From an uncultured bacterium (GTDB lineage Bacteria; Atribacterota; Atribacteria; Atribacterales; Caldatribacteriaceae): a DNA stretch of 64,000 bases. Position 1 is the first letter of the stretch. Each line of letters starts with the position of its first letter. The DNA is taken from NCBI GenBank assembly GCA_937139415.1, contig CAKZPS010000030.1, positions 1-64,000 of the forward strand, read 5' to 3'. A program made the position numbers and the translations under genes. Of the stretch, positions 16,238-24,908 are shown one piece after another. The notes under the pieces were generated by a model. It was not told the origin of the DNA. It saw only the letters and a list, made by a program, of their open reading frames with translations, and made no database searches.

Positions 16238-16806
16238 TCTCGTCCATTCTCCTTTTTCAAGGCATTCTTTCGATTCGAATATTCCCAGAGTATCTTTTGC
16301 AAGAGCTTCCTTCCTCGATGGAGACGAGACATAACCGTCCCTATAGGAATACCCAAAACTTCGGCAGCGTCCTTATAGGAGAAGCCCTCGATGAGGATTA
16401 AAACAACTACCGCCCTGAACTCTAAGGGTATACTTTCTATAGCTCTCAAAATATCTTCCTTCGTGAGAGTGTTGAGCAACGCTTCTTCGGGGGTAGTGCC
16501 CTTGAAAGCAGGTTGGAATGAAGTATCTTCCTCCATTTCATCTAAGGAGGGGAGCTTCTGTTTATCCCGAACCCGATAGTAATTGTTGATAAAGGTATTG
16601 GTAAGAATTCGAAATATCCAAGCACGAAAATTGGTTCCCTCTTCAAAACGATCAAAAGCCGAAAACGCTTTGGTAATTGCTTCCTGCACAAGGTCTTCAG
16701 CATCTTCGCGGTTTCGAGTCATGCGCAAAGCAGTACGAAATAGAGCGCCCAATTCCGGCATTAAAAGACTCTGAAATAATTCTTTGAGTTCCTCCTTGGT
16801 TTTCAT
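16216..16806 (-). CDS. ECF (group 4) RNA polymerase sigma factor
   Basis: A 196-residue sigma-70-family factor with only regions 2 and 4. Region 2 contains [17 protein letters not shown] and [20 protein letters not shown]. Region 4 contains [27 protein letters not shown] followed by the helix-turn-helix [17 protein letters not shown]. It most resembles SigH/SigR-type factors paired with small zinc anti-sigma factors, as here. Its targets probably include its own operon (with the downstream cysE gene), which would link thiol stress to cysteine supply. Confidence 0.93.
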   Translation of the reverse strand: MKTKEELKELFQSLLMPELGALFRTALRMTRNREDAEDLVQEAITKAFSAFDRFEEGTNFRAWIFRILTNTFINNYYRVRDKQKLPSLDEMEEDTSFQPAFKGTTPEEALLNTLTKEDILRAIESIPLEFRAVVVLILIEGFSYKDAAEVLGIPIGTVMSRLHRGRKLLQKILWEYSNRKNALKKENGREWTVKRS

Positions 16807-16817
16807 CTTGGCAATCC

Positions 16818-17120
16818 CTAAAGATCCTTTAAGAAATCAACATTTTTCAACTTTTCCAACTCTCTATGAAATTCAATGATTTCATCAATGGTGATTTGTC
16901 CCTTTGGCTTTTCCCGCTTCTTCTTTCGAGTGATACGAACAATGTCCTCCATTTTTTCCAAACTAAAGGTCACTTCACCGAATTCGCGGCAATAAGAACA
17001 AATGTACCGTATATACGCTGATCCCCGATAAGCCGGTACTTTGTAAAGACCAATTTCAGTAAGGTCATCGGGGGTAATCAAAGCTTTACAATTTTTGCAC
17101 CGCAAAGGAAGTTCTTGCAT
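16818..17120 (-). CDS. Small zinc-ribbon protein, unknown function
   Basis: A 100-residue protein. CKNC near residue 8 and CSYC near 41 are spaced like a treble-clef or zinc-ribbon site. The C-terminal half is highly charged, with KKKREKPKG and a helical [14 protein letters not shown] tail. It lies 11 bases upstream of the ECF sigma gene on the same strand and is therefore first in the operon. Its function is not recognised; it could be a nucleic-acid-binding or redox-sensing accessory of the sigma system. Confidence 0.6.
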   Translation of the reverse strand: MQELPLRCKNCKALITPDDLTEIGLYKVPAYRGSAYIRYICSYCREFGEVTFSLEKMEDIVRITRKKKREKPKGQITIDEIIEFHRELEKLKNVDFLKDL

Positions 17121-17154
17121 CGGGTCCTCCTCAATAAACTCTTAATGTAAGGTT

Positions 17155-17200
17155 ATTGTACCACAAAGAGTGAATAATAGAAACGTGTTTGGGTTATAAT
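17155..17200. promoter_or_regulatory. Divergent promoter region
   Basis: On the minus strand a TACAAT -10 box (17160-17155) has a weak TTTCTA 17 bases upstream. On the plus strand TATAAT is at 17195-17200 with no clear -35. The gap drives the sigma operon one way and the phosphoesterase-aroF operon the other. Confidence 0.45.
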
Positions 17201-17226
17201 GAGAAAACACACTCAAAGGGGTGATT

Positions 17227-17622
17227 ATGGAAAAAGGGATTTTCGCCATCCAAGAACATTGGGCTTCCCACCATCATTTCGATTTTCGATTAGAAAAAGA
17301 TGGTGTTTTAAAAAGTTGGGCTCTCCCTCGTTCCTTCCCCATCCATGAGGGAGAAAAGCGATTAGCAATTGCTGTAGATGATCACTCCTTAGAGTATGCC
17401 GATTTTGAAGGAGAGATTGTCGAAGGATACGGCAAAGGAAAGGTGGCTCTTTGGGACCGAGGATGGTATGACGAAGAAAAATGGGGAGAAGAGGAAATTC
17501 TTATCACTGTTTACGGTAACAAAATCAAGGGAAAATATGCTTTAGTAAAAACGAAAGGGAATAAGTATGGAAAATCGAACTACAACTGGTTAGTAATCAA
17601 GAGAAGGGAGGAGAGAAAATGA
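17227..17622 (+). CDS. Stand-alone 3'-phosphoesterase (LigD PE domain)
   Basis: A 131-residue protein consisting only of the 3'-end-healing domain normally at the N-terminus of bacterial ligase D. The known Pseudomonas PE residues Gln40, His42, His48, Asp50, Arg52, Arg76, His84 and Tyr88 map with exactly the same spacing to Q9, H11, H17, D19, R21, R45, H53 and Y57 here, so the active site is intact. The enzyme would resect a 3' ribonucleotide or remove 3' phosphates from damaged DNA ends. No ligase or polymerase domain and no Ku gene is adjacent. ATG 17227 follows AAAGGGG. The stop overlaps the next start by four bases. Confidence 0.88.
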   Translation: MEKGIFAIQEHWASHHHFDFRLEKDGVLKSWALPRSFPIHEGEKRLAIAVDDHSLEYADFEGEIVEGYGKGKVALWDRGWYDEEKWGEEEILITVYGNKIKGKYALVKTKGNKYGKSNYNWLVIKRREERK

Positions 17623-18143
17623 ACTTGGAAGATATTCTCCAAGAAGCCCTACACATGGAAGAAGAGGGACGAAATTTTTACTTAGAGGGGTTAGGACGAG
17701 TGGAAAGCCCTCTCAGTAAAGAGGTGTTGAAGAGATTAGCTGATGAAGAACTCATCCACATAGAAAAAATTCAGGAAGGATACCATCGTATCAAAAGCGG
17801 AGAAAATTTCGTTTTTGAGGGATGGGGAGGAATAAGAAAATCAACCCAGGAATACTTTGAGAATGTGTTCACCGAAGCCAAAAAGAACATCGATACTCTC
17901 TTTGTTCCTCAGAATTACGAGTTAGAAGTCATTCAGGTTGCTATGGATTTGGAGTCGAAATCCCACCAATTCTACGTGGAAAAGATGCACGCAACGAGCG
18001 AAAAAGCGGTAAGAGATTTTTTGGACTTTCTCGCTTCAGAAGAATACCGCCACTATAATCTCCTCTTTAACACCTATGAATATTTGGAAAATCCTAAGGA
18101 GTGGCATTTCCGAGAAGAAAAACCCATCTTCGAAGGAGGATGA
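17619..18143 (+). CDS. Rubrerythrin/ferritin-like di-iron protein
   Basis: A 174-residue four-helix protein with the di-iron carboxylate pattern. Helix 1 has MEEEGRNFY, helix 2 EELIH (E-x2-H), helix 3 DLESKSHQFY and helix 4 EEYRH (E-x2-H). It lacks the C-terminal rubredoxin domain of classical rubrerythrin. Relatives reduce peroxide or bind iron in anaerobes. Its start overlaps the phosphoesterase gene's end (ATGA), so the two are translationally coupled, which suggests a combined oxidative-damage role. Confidence 0.85.
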   Translation: MNLEDILQEALHMEEEGRNFYLEGLGRVESPLSKEVLKRLADEELIHIEKIQEGYHRIKSGENFVFEGWGGIRKSTQEYFENVFTEAKKNIDTLFVPQNYELEVIQVAMDLESKSHQFYVEKMHATSEKAVRDFLDFLASEEYRHYNLLFNTYEYLENPKEWHFREEKPIFEGG

Positions 18144-19163
18144 TTGGCGAAAAAAGAAGTCGAGGATGGAAGTATACCTATGGACAAGCCGATCGTATTC
18201 GTAACTCGCCATATTCCCGAGGAGGGTTTGGAGAAGCTGCGAGAATTTTGCGAGGTAGAAGTAAGTGACTATGATGGAGTGATTCCTCGGGAAATCTTAT
18301 TACGGAAGGTAGAAGGGAAGAAGGGTCTTCTCGCTCTCCTTACCGACCGAATCGATAGAGAAGTGATGGAAAGAGCGGGGCCCTTTCTTCTGGTTATCTC
18401 TAACTATGCTGCAGGGTTCAATAACATTGATGTCCAGGAAGCAACGAAGCGCGGTATTATGGTGACGAATACTCCTCACGTGCTCACCGAAACTACCGCC
18501 GACTTCACTTGGGCTCTCCTTCTTACCGTGGCTCGTCGTGTGGTTGAGGCAGATCGCTTCACTCGTTCTGCTCTCTTCCAGGGATGGGATCCCTTCCTCT
18601 TTTGGGGTAATGACGTGTACGGGAAGCTCTTAGGCATCGTGGGCTTAGGTAAAATCGGAAAAGCAGTAGCGAAGAGAGCACAGGGATTCAACATGAAGGT
18701 ATGGTACTATAACCGGCAAAGACTCCCCCAAGAGGAAAGGTGGTCGGTAGAATATCAAGCCCTTCCTCAACTCCTTGAAGAGGCGGACTTCGTTACCCTC
18801 CATGTTCCCCTCACCAGTGCTACTTACCACCTCATCGGAGAGAAAGAACTCAAATTGATGAAAAAAGAGGCATACCTCATTAATACTTCTCGCGGAGAAG
18901 TAGTGGATGAGAAAGCTCTGGTACGAGCACTCCAAGAAGGGTGGATTGCTGGTGCAGCACTTGACGTGTTTGAAAAGGAGCCACAGATAGAAAAAGAGCT
19001 CTTGGAGCTTCCTAACGTGGTTTTGACTCCCCATATCGGCTCCGCTTCCAAGACAACCCGAGTGAGAATGGCGATCATCGCAGCAGAGAATATGCTTCGT
19101 GCCCTGCAAGGTGAGATTCCTCAATACCTGGTCAATCCGGAAGTAATCCACAGGAAGAATTGA
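18144..19163 (+). CDS. D-isomer-specific 2-hydroxyacid dehydrogenase (glyoxylate/hydroxypyruvate reductase-like)
   Basis: A 327-339 residue NAD(P)-dependent enzyme. The cofactor loop GIVGLGKIG is in the middle, and the catalytic Arg, Glu and His are in NTSRGEVVDE, DVFEKEP and LTPHIGSA. The N-terminus PIVFVTRHIPEEGLEKL resembles glyoxylate reductase (GyaR) more than phosphoglycerate dehydrogenase, and the ACT domain of long SerA forms is absent. TTG 18144 follows AAGGAGG by four bases and adds 12 residues; ATG 18180 matches the family start. It adjoins the rubrerythrin-like gene directly. Confidence 0.9.
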   Translation: MAKKEVEDGSIPMDKPIVFVTRHIPEEGLEKLREFCEVEVSDYDGVIPREILLRKVEGKKGLLALLTDRIDREVMERAGPFLLVISNYAAGFNNIDVQEATKRGIMVTNTPHVLTETTADFTWALLLTVARRVVEADRFTRSALFQGWDPFLFWGNDVYGKLLGIVGLGKIGKAVAKRAQGFNMKVWYYNRQRLPQEERWSVEYQALPQLLEEADFVTLHVPLTSATYHLIGEKELKLMKKEAYLINTSRGEVVDEKALVRALQEGWIAGAALDVFEKEPQIEKELLELPNVVLTPHIGSASKTTRVRMAIIAAENMLRALQGEIPQYLVNPEVIHRKN

Positions 19164-19166
19164 AAC

Positions 19167-19748
19167 ATGGTAAAAGTGGTAGCCATTCTGGGGAGCCCTC
19201 GAAGGAAAGGAAACAGCGACTACATGCTCGAGGTCTTTTTGGGAACGCCAACCGCTCAAAGCCATGTAGAGACCATTATTCCCTCGGAAATGAATCTTCA
19301 ATTTTGCCGAGGTTGCCGCTTTTGCGAAAAAACGGGGTACTGTATCCTTCAAGACGACATGAAAAATGCTCTGGAAAAGCTCCTTTCAGCCGACCAGATT
19401 GTCCTGAGTACCCCCGTATTTTTCTACGGAGTTCCCGCTCCACTCAAAGCCTTCATCGACCGCACCCAAGTTCTCTGGGCAAGACGTTACCTCCTCAAAG
19501 AAGAGTTTCCTCCGAAAGAAGGCTTTCTTTTGGCGGTAGGAGCAACCCAAGGAGAAAGGCTCTTCGAGGGGGTTCTTTTGACCGTTCGATATTTCTTCGA
19601 TGCCTTTCGGTGTACCCTCAAGGGTCACCTTTTCATGCGTGGATTTGACCTCCAAGGATCGATTCGGGAATGCCAAGCATGTCTCACCGAAATCCGTAAA
19701 GCTGGAGAACTTTTTCTCTCGCGCAGAGAACCTTCAGAACCTTCTTGA
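19167..19748 (+). CDS. Iron-sulfur flavoprotein / NADPH-dependent FMN reductase family
   Basis: A 193-residue flavodoxin-fold protein. GSPRRKGNS at 9-17 is the FMN phosphate loop, and Cys 47, 50, 53 and 59 (C-x2-C-x2-C-x5-C) form the compact cluster motif of ISF proteins that hold one [4Fe-4S] cluster. The blocks STPVFFYGVPAPLKAFIDR and GVLLTVRYFFDAF follow the family. ISF proteins move electrons between ferredoxin and O2 or peroxide acceptors. Its position beside a rubrerythrin-like gene fits an anaerobic oxidative-stress chain. It starts three bases after the previous stop. Confidence 0.85.
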   Translation: MVKVVAILGSPRRKGNSDYMLEVFLGTPTAQSHVETIIPSEMNLQFCRGCRFCEKTGYCILQDDMKNALEKLLSADQIVLSTPVFFYGVPAPLKAFIDRTQVLWARRYLLKEEFPPKEGFLLAVGATQGERLFEGVLLTVRYFFDAFRCTLKGHLFMRGFDLQGSIRECQACLTEIRKAGELFLSRREPSEPS

Positions 19749-19809
19749 CTTTTTCTCCAAAAATAAATTATCTTTTATCATCAGAATTGCACTTAACGGA
19801 GGGACGATC

Positions 19810-21690
19810 TTGATTATCATACTCGCACGAGTTTTAGAGGAAAAAGAGAAAGACGACTTGCAAGAGGGCTTGAAGAAAAAGGGTATACGATTACATTTCT
19901 TGGAGGTAGGAAAGGAGAAAACCATTGCCGTAACGGAAAAATCATTTCCCGTTCAAGAATGGATCCCTTCCCATTGGTTAGAACGGATCGTCGAAGTTGA
20001 TACGCCTTTCCAATTGGCCAATCGGGCTTTCACTTCGTCAAGAACCGTGATCCGGATAAAAGATGTAGAAATTGGGGGAGACACGCTCACCGTGATAGCA
20101 GGACCTTGCGCGGTAGAATCTCGAGACCAACTATTCCGCATCGCTGAAGTTGTTAAACGCACCGGTGCTCACATTCTCCGGGGAGGGGCCTTTAAGCCTC
20201 GAACCTCTCCTTACAGCTTTCAAGGGTTAGGAGAAGAGGGCCTGGAAATCCTCGCCCGTGCTCGCGAGGAATTCGGTTTGCCGGTTATTACCGAAGCCAC
20301 CAGTCCTGAAAATGCCTATCTCGTTGCCCAATACGCCAATATCATTCAAATCGGTGCTCGCAACATGCAGAATTTCGACCTCCTCAAAAGAGTGGGTTCC
20401 CTGGGAAAGCCGGTACTCCTCAAAAGAGGCATGTCCGCTACCATAGAAGACTTTCTCTTAGCCGCGGAATACATCCTGAGTTTGGGTAACTTTCAGGTTA
20501 TTCTCTGTGAACGAGGCATTCGAGGTATCGAAAAAATGACCCGCAACACCCTTGACCTTACTGCCATACCTCTCGTTAAGGATCTTTCTCATCTGCCTAT
20601 CGTCGTTGACCCCAGCCACGGCACTGGATTACGGGAAAAGGTCATTCCCATGGCACGCGCGGCAGTAGCATGTGGTGCGGACGGAGTCATGGTGGAAGTC
20701 CACACCCATCCTGAAGAGGCCCTCTCCGACGGACCACAGAGCTTATACCCGGAACAATTCCGACGCCTCATGAATGAACTTGAAGTAGTGAGCATCTTGG
20801 TGGGCAAAGAACTCCGGAAGCACAGGGAACAACCTCGGGCAGAATCTTCTGTCGCAACACCTTCTCATCCCTTGCGAGTTGCCTTTTTAGGAGAGGTCGG
20901 TTCCTTTAGTTCCCAAGTAGCCAGGCGTTCCTTCCCTGAAGCGGAGCCTCTCCCCTGTGGTAATTTTCGCGAAATTTTCGAGAAAGTACAGGAAAGAATT
21001 GCTGCCTACGGCATTGTACCCTTAGAAAATACCATCACCGGCAGTATCCATCACAATTTCGACCTCCTCTTGGAGTTTCCCCAGATATTTGTGGTGGGAG
21101 AACGATTCATTCGTGTGTCACAACATTTGGGCATTTTCCCCGGTACATCGCGTGATTCCTTACGAGTGCTCTTTGCCCATCCTCAGGGTTTTGCCCAGTG
21201 TAGTAGATTTCTCGAATCTCTCCGAGGAGTGAAGGTGATGAACGTAGGCAATACCGAAGAAGCAGCTCGTCGAGCCGCAGAATTCGGCGAGGGAAGCGGT
21301 TGTATATCGAGTGAAGAGGCCATTCTCAAATACGGATTACATATCGTAGAAGAGGAAATTGAAGACAATCCGAGGAATTTTACTCGTTTTATTATTATTT
21401 CTACCTCTTTTCAACCCTCTCAAGACCACGACAAAGTTTCTTGTGTCTTCGCTTTAGAAAATCGTCCTGGGAGTTTGTACGAGGCGTTGGGTATTTTTGC
21501 CCGGAGGCAAGTTAACCTTCTCAAGTTAGAATCTCGTCCCCAACCCGGTAAGCCCTGGGAATATCTTTTTTACATTGACTGGGAGGGAAACCTTAAAGAA
21601 GAGTGCTACAGAGAGCTCCTAACCGAGCTTTCGGCCAAGGCTATTTTTCTTCGGGTTCTGGGAAGTTATCACAACGCCTGGAAAAAATGA
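19810..21690 (+). CDS. DAHP synthase (type I-beta) fused to prephenate dehydratase
   Basis: A 626-residue bifunctional enzyme joining the first step of the shikimate pathway and a step of phenylalanine synthesis. Residues 1-80 are the regulatory ferredoxin-like domain of the Thermotoga-type enzyme. Residues 85-335 are the DAHP synthase barrel with GPC (C100), GGAFKPRTSPYSFQG, DPSH (H270), VEVH (E296) and SDG (D307). After a linker of about 20 residues comes prephenate dehydratase (355-530) with GIVPLENT and catalytic TRF (525-527), then an ACT domain (540-626) with the Phe-binding ESRP (574-577). No chorismate mutase domain is present. TTG 19810 follows GGAGGG by six bases; longer in-frame extension runs inside the previous gene and is rejected. 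Confidence 0.95.
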   Translation: MIIILARVLEEKEKDDLQEGLKKKGIRLHFLEVGKEKTIAVTEKSFPVQEWIPSHWLERIVEVDTPFQLANRAFTSSRTVIRIKDVEIGGDTLTVIAGPCAVESRDQLFRIAEVVKRTGAHILRGGAFKPRTSPYSFQGLGEEGLEILARAREEFGLPVITEATSPENAYLVAQYANIIQIGARNMQNFDLLKRVGSLGKPVLLKRGMSATIEDFLLAAEYILSLGNFQVILCERGIRGIEKMTRNTLDLTAIPLVKDLSHLPIVVDPSHGTGLREKVIPMARAAVACGADGVMVEVHTHPEEALSDGPQSLYPEQFRRLMNELEVVSILVGKELRKHREQPRAESSVATPSHPLRVAFLGEVGSFSSQVARRSFPEAEPLPCGNFREIFEKVQERIAAYGIVPLENTITGSIHHNFDLLLEFPQIFVVGERFIRVSQHLGIFPGTSRDSLRVLFAHPQGFAQCSRFLESLRGVKVMNVGNTEEAARRAAEFGEGSGCISSEEAILKYGLHIVEEEIEDNPRNFTRFIIISTSFQPSQDHDKVSCVFALENRPGSLYEALGIFARRQVNLLKLESRPQPGKPWEYLFYIDWEGNLKEECYRELLTELSAKAIFLRVLGSYHNAWKK

Positions 21691-21819
21691 ACGGTAAAAT
21701 ATATAATAAAATAAAAAAGAGAGGAGGGAAGTGGTAAAAGGGAGAAAGAGTAAGGGACAAGAGTATTTGGAATCAACCGAGTTCGTGTATTCAATTATAT
21801 TGAAGGAGGGTGATCAAGA

Positions 21820-21990
21820 ATGGTGAAGTTATTGTTAACGATTTATAGTTGGCTTTTACTCATTATGGGAATCTTAGGCTTGATTCCAGGTCTCCCCTTA
21901 GGAACTGAGCCAGCGTGGCACGCGGTTGTGAAAATTGTCCTCGGTCTTTTAGGTATCTGGGTCTCAATGGCCAAAAAAAAGGAGTCTTAG
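21820..21990 (+). CDS. 56-residue two-helix membrane protein
   Basis: A short gene starting ten bases after AAGGAGG. Two hydrophobic helices (about 3-22 and 33-50) are joined by a short loop, and the tail is basic, KKKES. No family is recognised. It has its own strong terminator immediately downstream. A possible promoter TTGGAA with TTCAAT spaced by 17 bases lies upstream. Good ribosome site, compact transcript and codon pattern support a real gene. Confidence 0.65.
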   Translation: MVKLLLTIYSWLLLIMGILGLIPGLPLGTEPAWHAVVKIVLGLLGIWVSMAKKKES

Positions 21991-22005
21991 ACTAACTTTT
22001 AGCTC

Positions 22006-22038
22006 AAAAAGCGGCTATCAAAGATAGCCGCTTTTTTT
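22006..22038 (+). terminator. Rho-independent terminator after the small membrane protein
   Basis: AGCGGCTATC pairs with GATAGCCGCT around loop AAA (stem 22010-22019 with 22023-22032), flanked by an A run and followed by seven T residues. Confidence 0.9.
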
Positions 22039-22048
22039 ATTGCCGGGA

Positions 22049-22101
22049 TTGTCAAAGAAAGAGGAAATGAATATAATAGAGCTATTCGACTGAACGTTCG
22101 G
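22049..22101 (+). promoter_or_regulatory. Promoter and probable TetR operator of the RND exporter operon
   Basis: TTGTCA (22049-22054) and TATAAT (22072-22077) are 17 bases apart. CTGAACGTTCGG at 22090-22101, a near-perfect palindrome with core GAACGTTC, lies at the expected transcription start. The last regulatory gene of the operon encodes a TetR repressor, a likely ligand for this site. Confidence 0.65.
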
Positions 22102-22131
22102 TTTAACATGGGAAGTTTTGGAGGTGGAACG

Positions 22132-24906
22132 GTGCAGACTTTCATCCGATGGATTCTGAAGCATGCTTGGATTGTTCTTGGCATTACCACCGCGGTTTCG
22201 CTTTTTACTCTCGTTCAGCTCCGCTATTTGCGGGTTGAAGATGACATCACCAAATACGTTCCCCAAAATGATCCGGAAGTTTCATTCTACAATTCTCTCA
22301 GTGATACTTTCGCCGGCTTTCAAAAAAAGAGTATGATTGTTGCTCTAGAGTTCGACAATCTCTTCACCCCGGAAAACCTCACCACCTTACAAAAAGTGGT
22401 GGAAAGAATTAAGGCTCTCCCGGTGGTACAAAATGTTACCGCTCTCACCAATATGCCCAAAATTGTGACCACCGATTACGGTATAGAAGTAAAAGAAGTT
22501 GTCGACGTGCTCCCCACCACCCTTGAGGAAGCTCAAAAACTCCGTCAAGACTTAGAAAGAGATGAACTCATATGGGGAAAATTAGTCACTCAAGATGGGA
22601 AAGGGACCATTGTCGCCATCTCCTTTTACGATGGCGTTATAGAGGCACAAGCAACCCAAGAAGTGGAAAAAGAAGTCAATGCTATGTCCCTTAACGTCAA
22701 AATCACGTACTTCGGTTTTCCCATTATTGTCCGAGAAATCTCACGGAGTGCGCAGGAAAATATGGCTTTTTTAACTCCTCTCTGTGTACTCGTTCTCCTC
22801 TTCATTCTCTACCTCGGTTTCCGAAACCTCCAAGGAGTATTCATCCCTATTATCATCGCCTTTCTCGCTGCATTGTGGACTCTCGGTGCCATAGTCACCC
22901 AAGGAGAACCATTAACCTCGATGTCCACCGCTTTACCGGTTATGCTTCTCGCTTTAGTTACTGCTTACGGCATTCATTTCGTCAATCGCTACTATGAAGA
23001 GAGAACGAGGGAAGAAATACCCGTCGCTTTGGAGAAGACCATGCACGGAGTTTTCATTCCCATTCTCATGAGCGCTTTAACCACCATCGCGGGATTTCTT
23101 TCCTTCTTAACTGCTAATGTCAAACCTATTTCCGACTTAGGAAAGTATGCCGCCTTAGGAGTTTTTAACGGTCTTATCTTGACTCTTTTCTCCTTGGCCG
23201 CTTTTTATCGGCTCTTTTCTCCTTCCCAAATTCCCAAGCATTTTGATCATAACGATGTGGTCAGTAAAAAAGACCGCATTAACTGGTTTCTCACCCTTTT
23301 AAGCCGCGCGGTACTTCACCACAAGCGTATCGTTATAGGAATCCTCGTTGTAATAGTCATTATTTTTATGCTCGGTATTCCTCAGATTCAAACTGAAACC
23401 ACGGTAAAAATGCAAATGGGAGAAAATCACCCGGTCACCCTCCTTTTAGAATACTTCAAAAATCGTTTCGGAAGTACTGATTACAATTACCTATGGATTT
23501 CTGCTTCGCAAGTGCGGGAACCATTTGTGCTTCGGGAGATGATCCGTATTTCGCAATATGCCAGTCGGTACCGGGCTTTCAAGGATGCTTCCTCGATAGC
23601 TTCGTTCTTCATCGATTTAAACCAGGCATTAGACGGTTGGAAAGCTATTCCTGCCTCTCAAGATAAAATCGACAACTTGTGGTTTTTCGCGCAAGACAAT
23701 GATTACATTAAAGGTCGTATGAATGATGATGGCACCGAGACAATTATCGAATTCCGAGCTGAGGAAACCTCTTCTGCCGAGCTTCGAAGCGACCTCAAAG
23801 CACTCAAAACCTTTTTAGCCCAAAGGCCGCAAAAAGTGGACAAGGTTCCGGTCACTGATCCAGCAGGTAAAGATGCACTGATCAACACTATCATAGAAGA
23901 TCTCGGACTTTTTGGAATCGATGTCGCTTCTCTTCCATCCCTTAAGCAAATCGTGGAAGAGTTTGTTACCAAACCATGGGAAGAATTCATAACCAAGGAA
24001 GGAGATTTCACGAGCGAGGTGGTTCGCGACGCTCTTTTAGAGATCGAAGATTTAGGGTTAACCACGGGGGAGGTGGAAAAAGCACTGCAAAATGCTCTCC
24101 TTGACGGTACTCTGCAAGAAGAAATCCTTGCGCAAACTTTAGAACTTACGGAAGATGAAGCGAGTTACTTAGCGGGGATTTTAGCAAATTCAATAGAGAG
24201 AGTAGCAAAAAGTCGTAAGGTTTCGGCTTTCCGCAAAACTATAGAAACAATCTCCGGTCATTCCTTAGGAGAAAAACTGGACTTTGTATTTTACGAGGTT
24301 CTTGATGAAGAAGCTTATGTTCCTTCTCCAAACGGCTCCCTCCATATCGATTACCGGATAACCGGTACACCAGTTATTAACGATTACGTAAACAGCAAAT
24401 TATTTTCCGACCAAATGCGAAGCATGGTCTTAGCACTCCTCATTGTTTTCGCCCTTTTAATATTCCAATTCCGATCTATCCGCAAAGCCTCAGCGGGAAT
24501 TGTCCCGCTCCTTTTGACTATCTGTTCCTCATTTGGCATCATGGGATTGTTCCGTATTCCATTGAATGTGGCTACCCTAACCATCGCCAGTATTGCCATC
24601 GGTGCAGGAGTCGACTATAACATTCATTTTCTCTCCCGCTGGTATGGAGAGCTGAATTATAGAGATGCCCGCTTGGCAGTTGATAACACCATCCGTAATA
24701 CCGGACGCGGCATTCTCTTGAATGCCCTGGGAGTAGCAGGTGGATTTTACGTCCTTGGTTTTTCCCGCATCGGAATGCTTCGCATGTTTGGACCCTTAAT
24801 AGCCACGGTTCTTCTTTTGAGCGCTTTTTACACTCTTCTCGTTCTCCCGCTCATTTTGCACCTGGGTGAATATTTCAAAAACAATAGAGAAGAAAGGGGG
24901 AAATAA
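22132..24906 (+). CDS. RND/MMPL-family exporter (HpnN-like)
   Basis: A 924-residue inner-membrane transporter with two repeats, each one helix, a large extracytoplasmic loop and five further helices. Blocks such as ALPVMLLALVTAYGIHFVNRYYEE and IASIAIGAGVDYNIHFLSRWYGE are the conserved fourth-helix motifs of MMPL/Patched relatives, where acidic residues carry protons. The family moves lipids, hopanoids and hydrophobic drugs. GTG 22132 is chosen over ATG 22108 because GGAGGTGG precedes it. The following LolA-like and beta-barrel genes suggest lipid or lipoprotein traffic to the outer membrane. Confidence 0.88.
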   Translation: MQTFIRWILKHAWIVLGITTAVSLFTLVQLRYLRVEDDITKYVPQNDPEVSFYNSLSDTFAGFQKKSMIVALEFDNLFTPENLTTLQKVVERIKALPVVQNVTALTNMPKIVTTDYGIEVKEVVDVLPTTLEEAQKLRQDLERDELIWGKLVTQDGKGTIVAISFYDGVIEAQATQEVEKEVNAMSLNVKITYFGFPIIVREISRSAQENMAFLTPLCVLVLLFILYLGFRNLQGVFIPIIIAFLAALWTLGAIVTQGEPLTSMSTALPVMLLALVTAYGIHFVNRYYEERTREEIPVALEKTMHGVFIPILMSALTTIAGFLSFLTANVKPISDLGKYAALGVFNGLILTLFSLAAFYRLFSPSQIPKHFDHNDVVSKKDRINWFLTLLSRAVLHHKRIVIGILVVIVIIFMLGIPQIQTETTVKMQMGENHPVTLLLEYFKNRFGSTDYNYLWISASQVREPFVLREMIRISQYASRYRAFKDASSIASFFIDLNQALDGWKAIPASQDKIDNLWFFAQDNDYIKGRMNDDGTETIIEFRAEETSSAELRSDLKALKTFLAQRPQKVDKVPVTDPAGKDALINTIIEDLGLFGIDVASLPSLKQIVEEFVTKPWEEFITKEGDFTSEVVRDALLEIEDLGLTTGEVEKALQNALLDGTLQEEILAQTLELTEDEASYLAGILANSIERVAKSRKVSAFRKTIETISGHSLGEKLDFVFYEVLDEEAYVPSPNGSLHIDYRITGTPVINDYVNSKLFSDQMRSMVLALLIVFALLIFQFRSIRKASAGIVPLLLTICSSFGIMGLFRIPLNVATLTIASIAIGAGVDYNIHFLSRWYGELNYRDARLAVDNTIRNTGRGILLNALGVAGGFYVLGFSRIGMLRMFGPLIATVLLLSAFYTLLVLPLILHLGEYFKNNREERGK

Positions 24907-24908
24907 GC

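Noticed and set aside
19600-19809. Extended N-terminus of the DAHP synthase fusion by 70 residues
   Set aside because: It overlaps the flavoprotein gene in another frame, and a GGAGGG ribosome site with TTG at 19810 matches the known start of Thermotoga-type enzymes.
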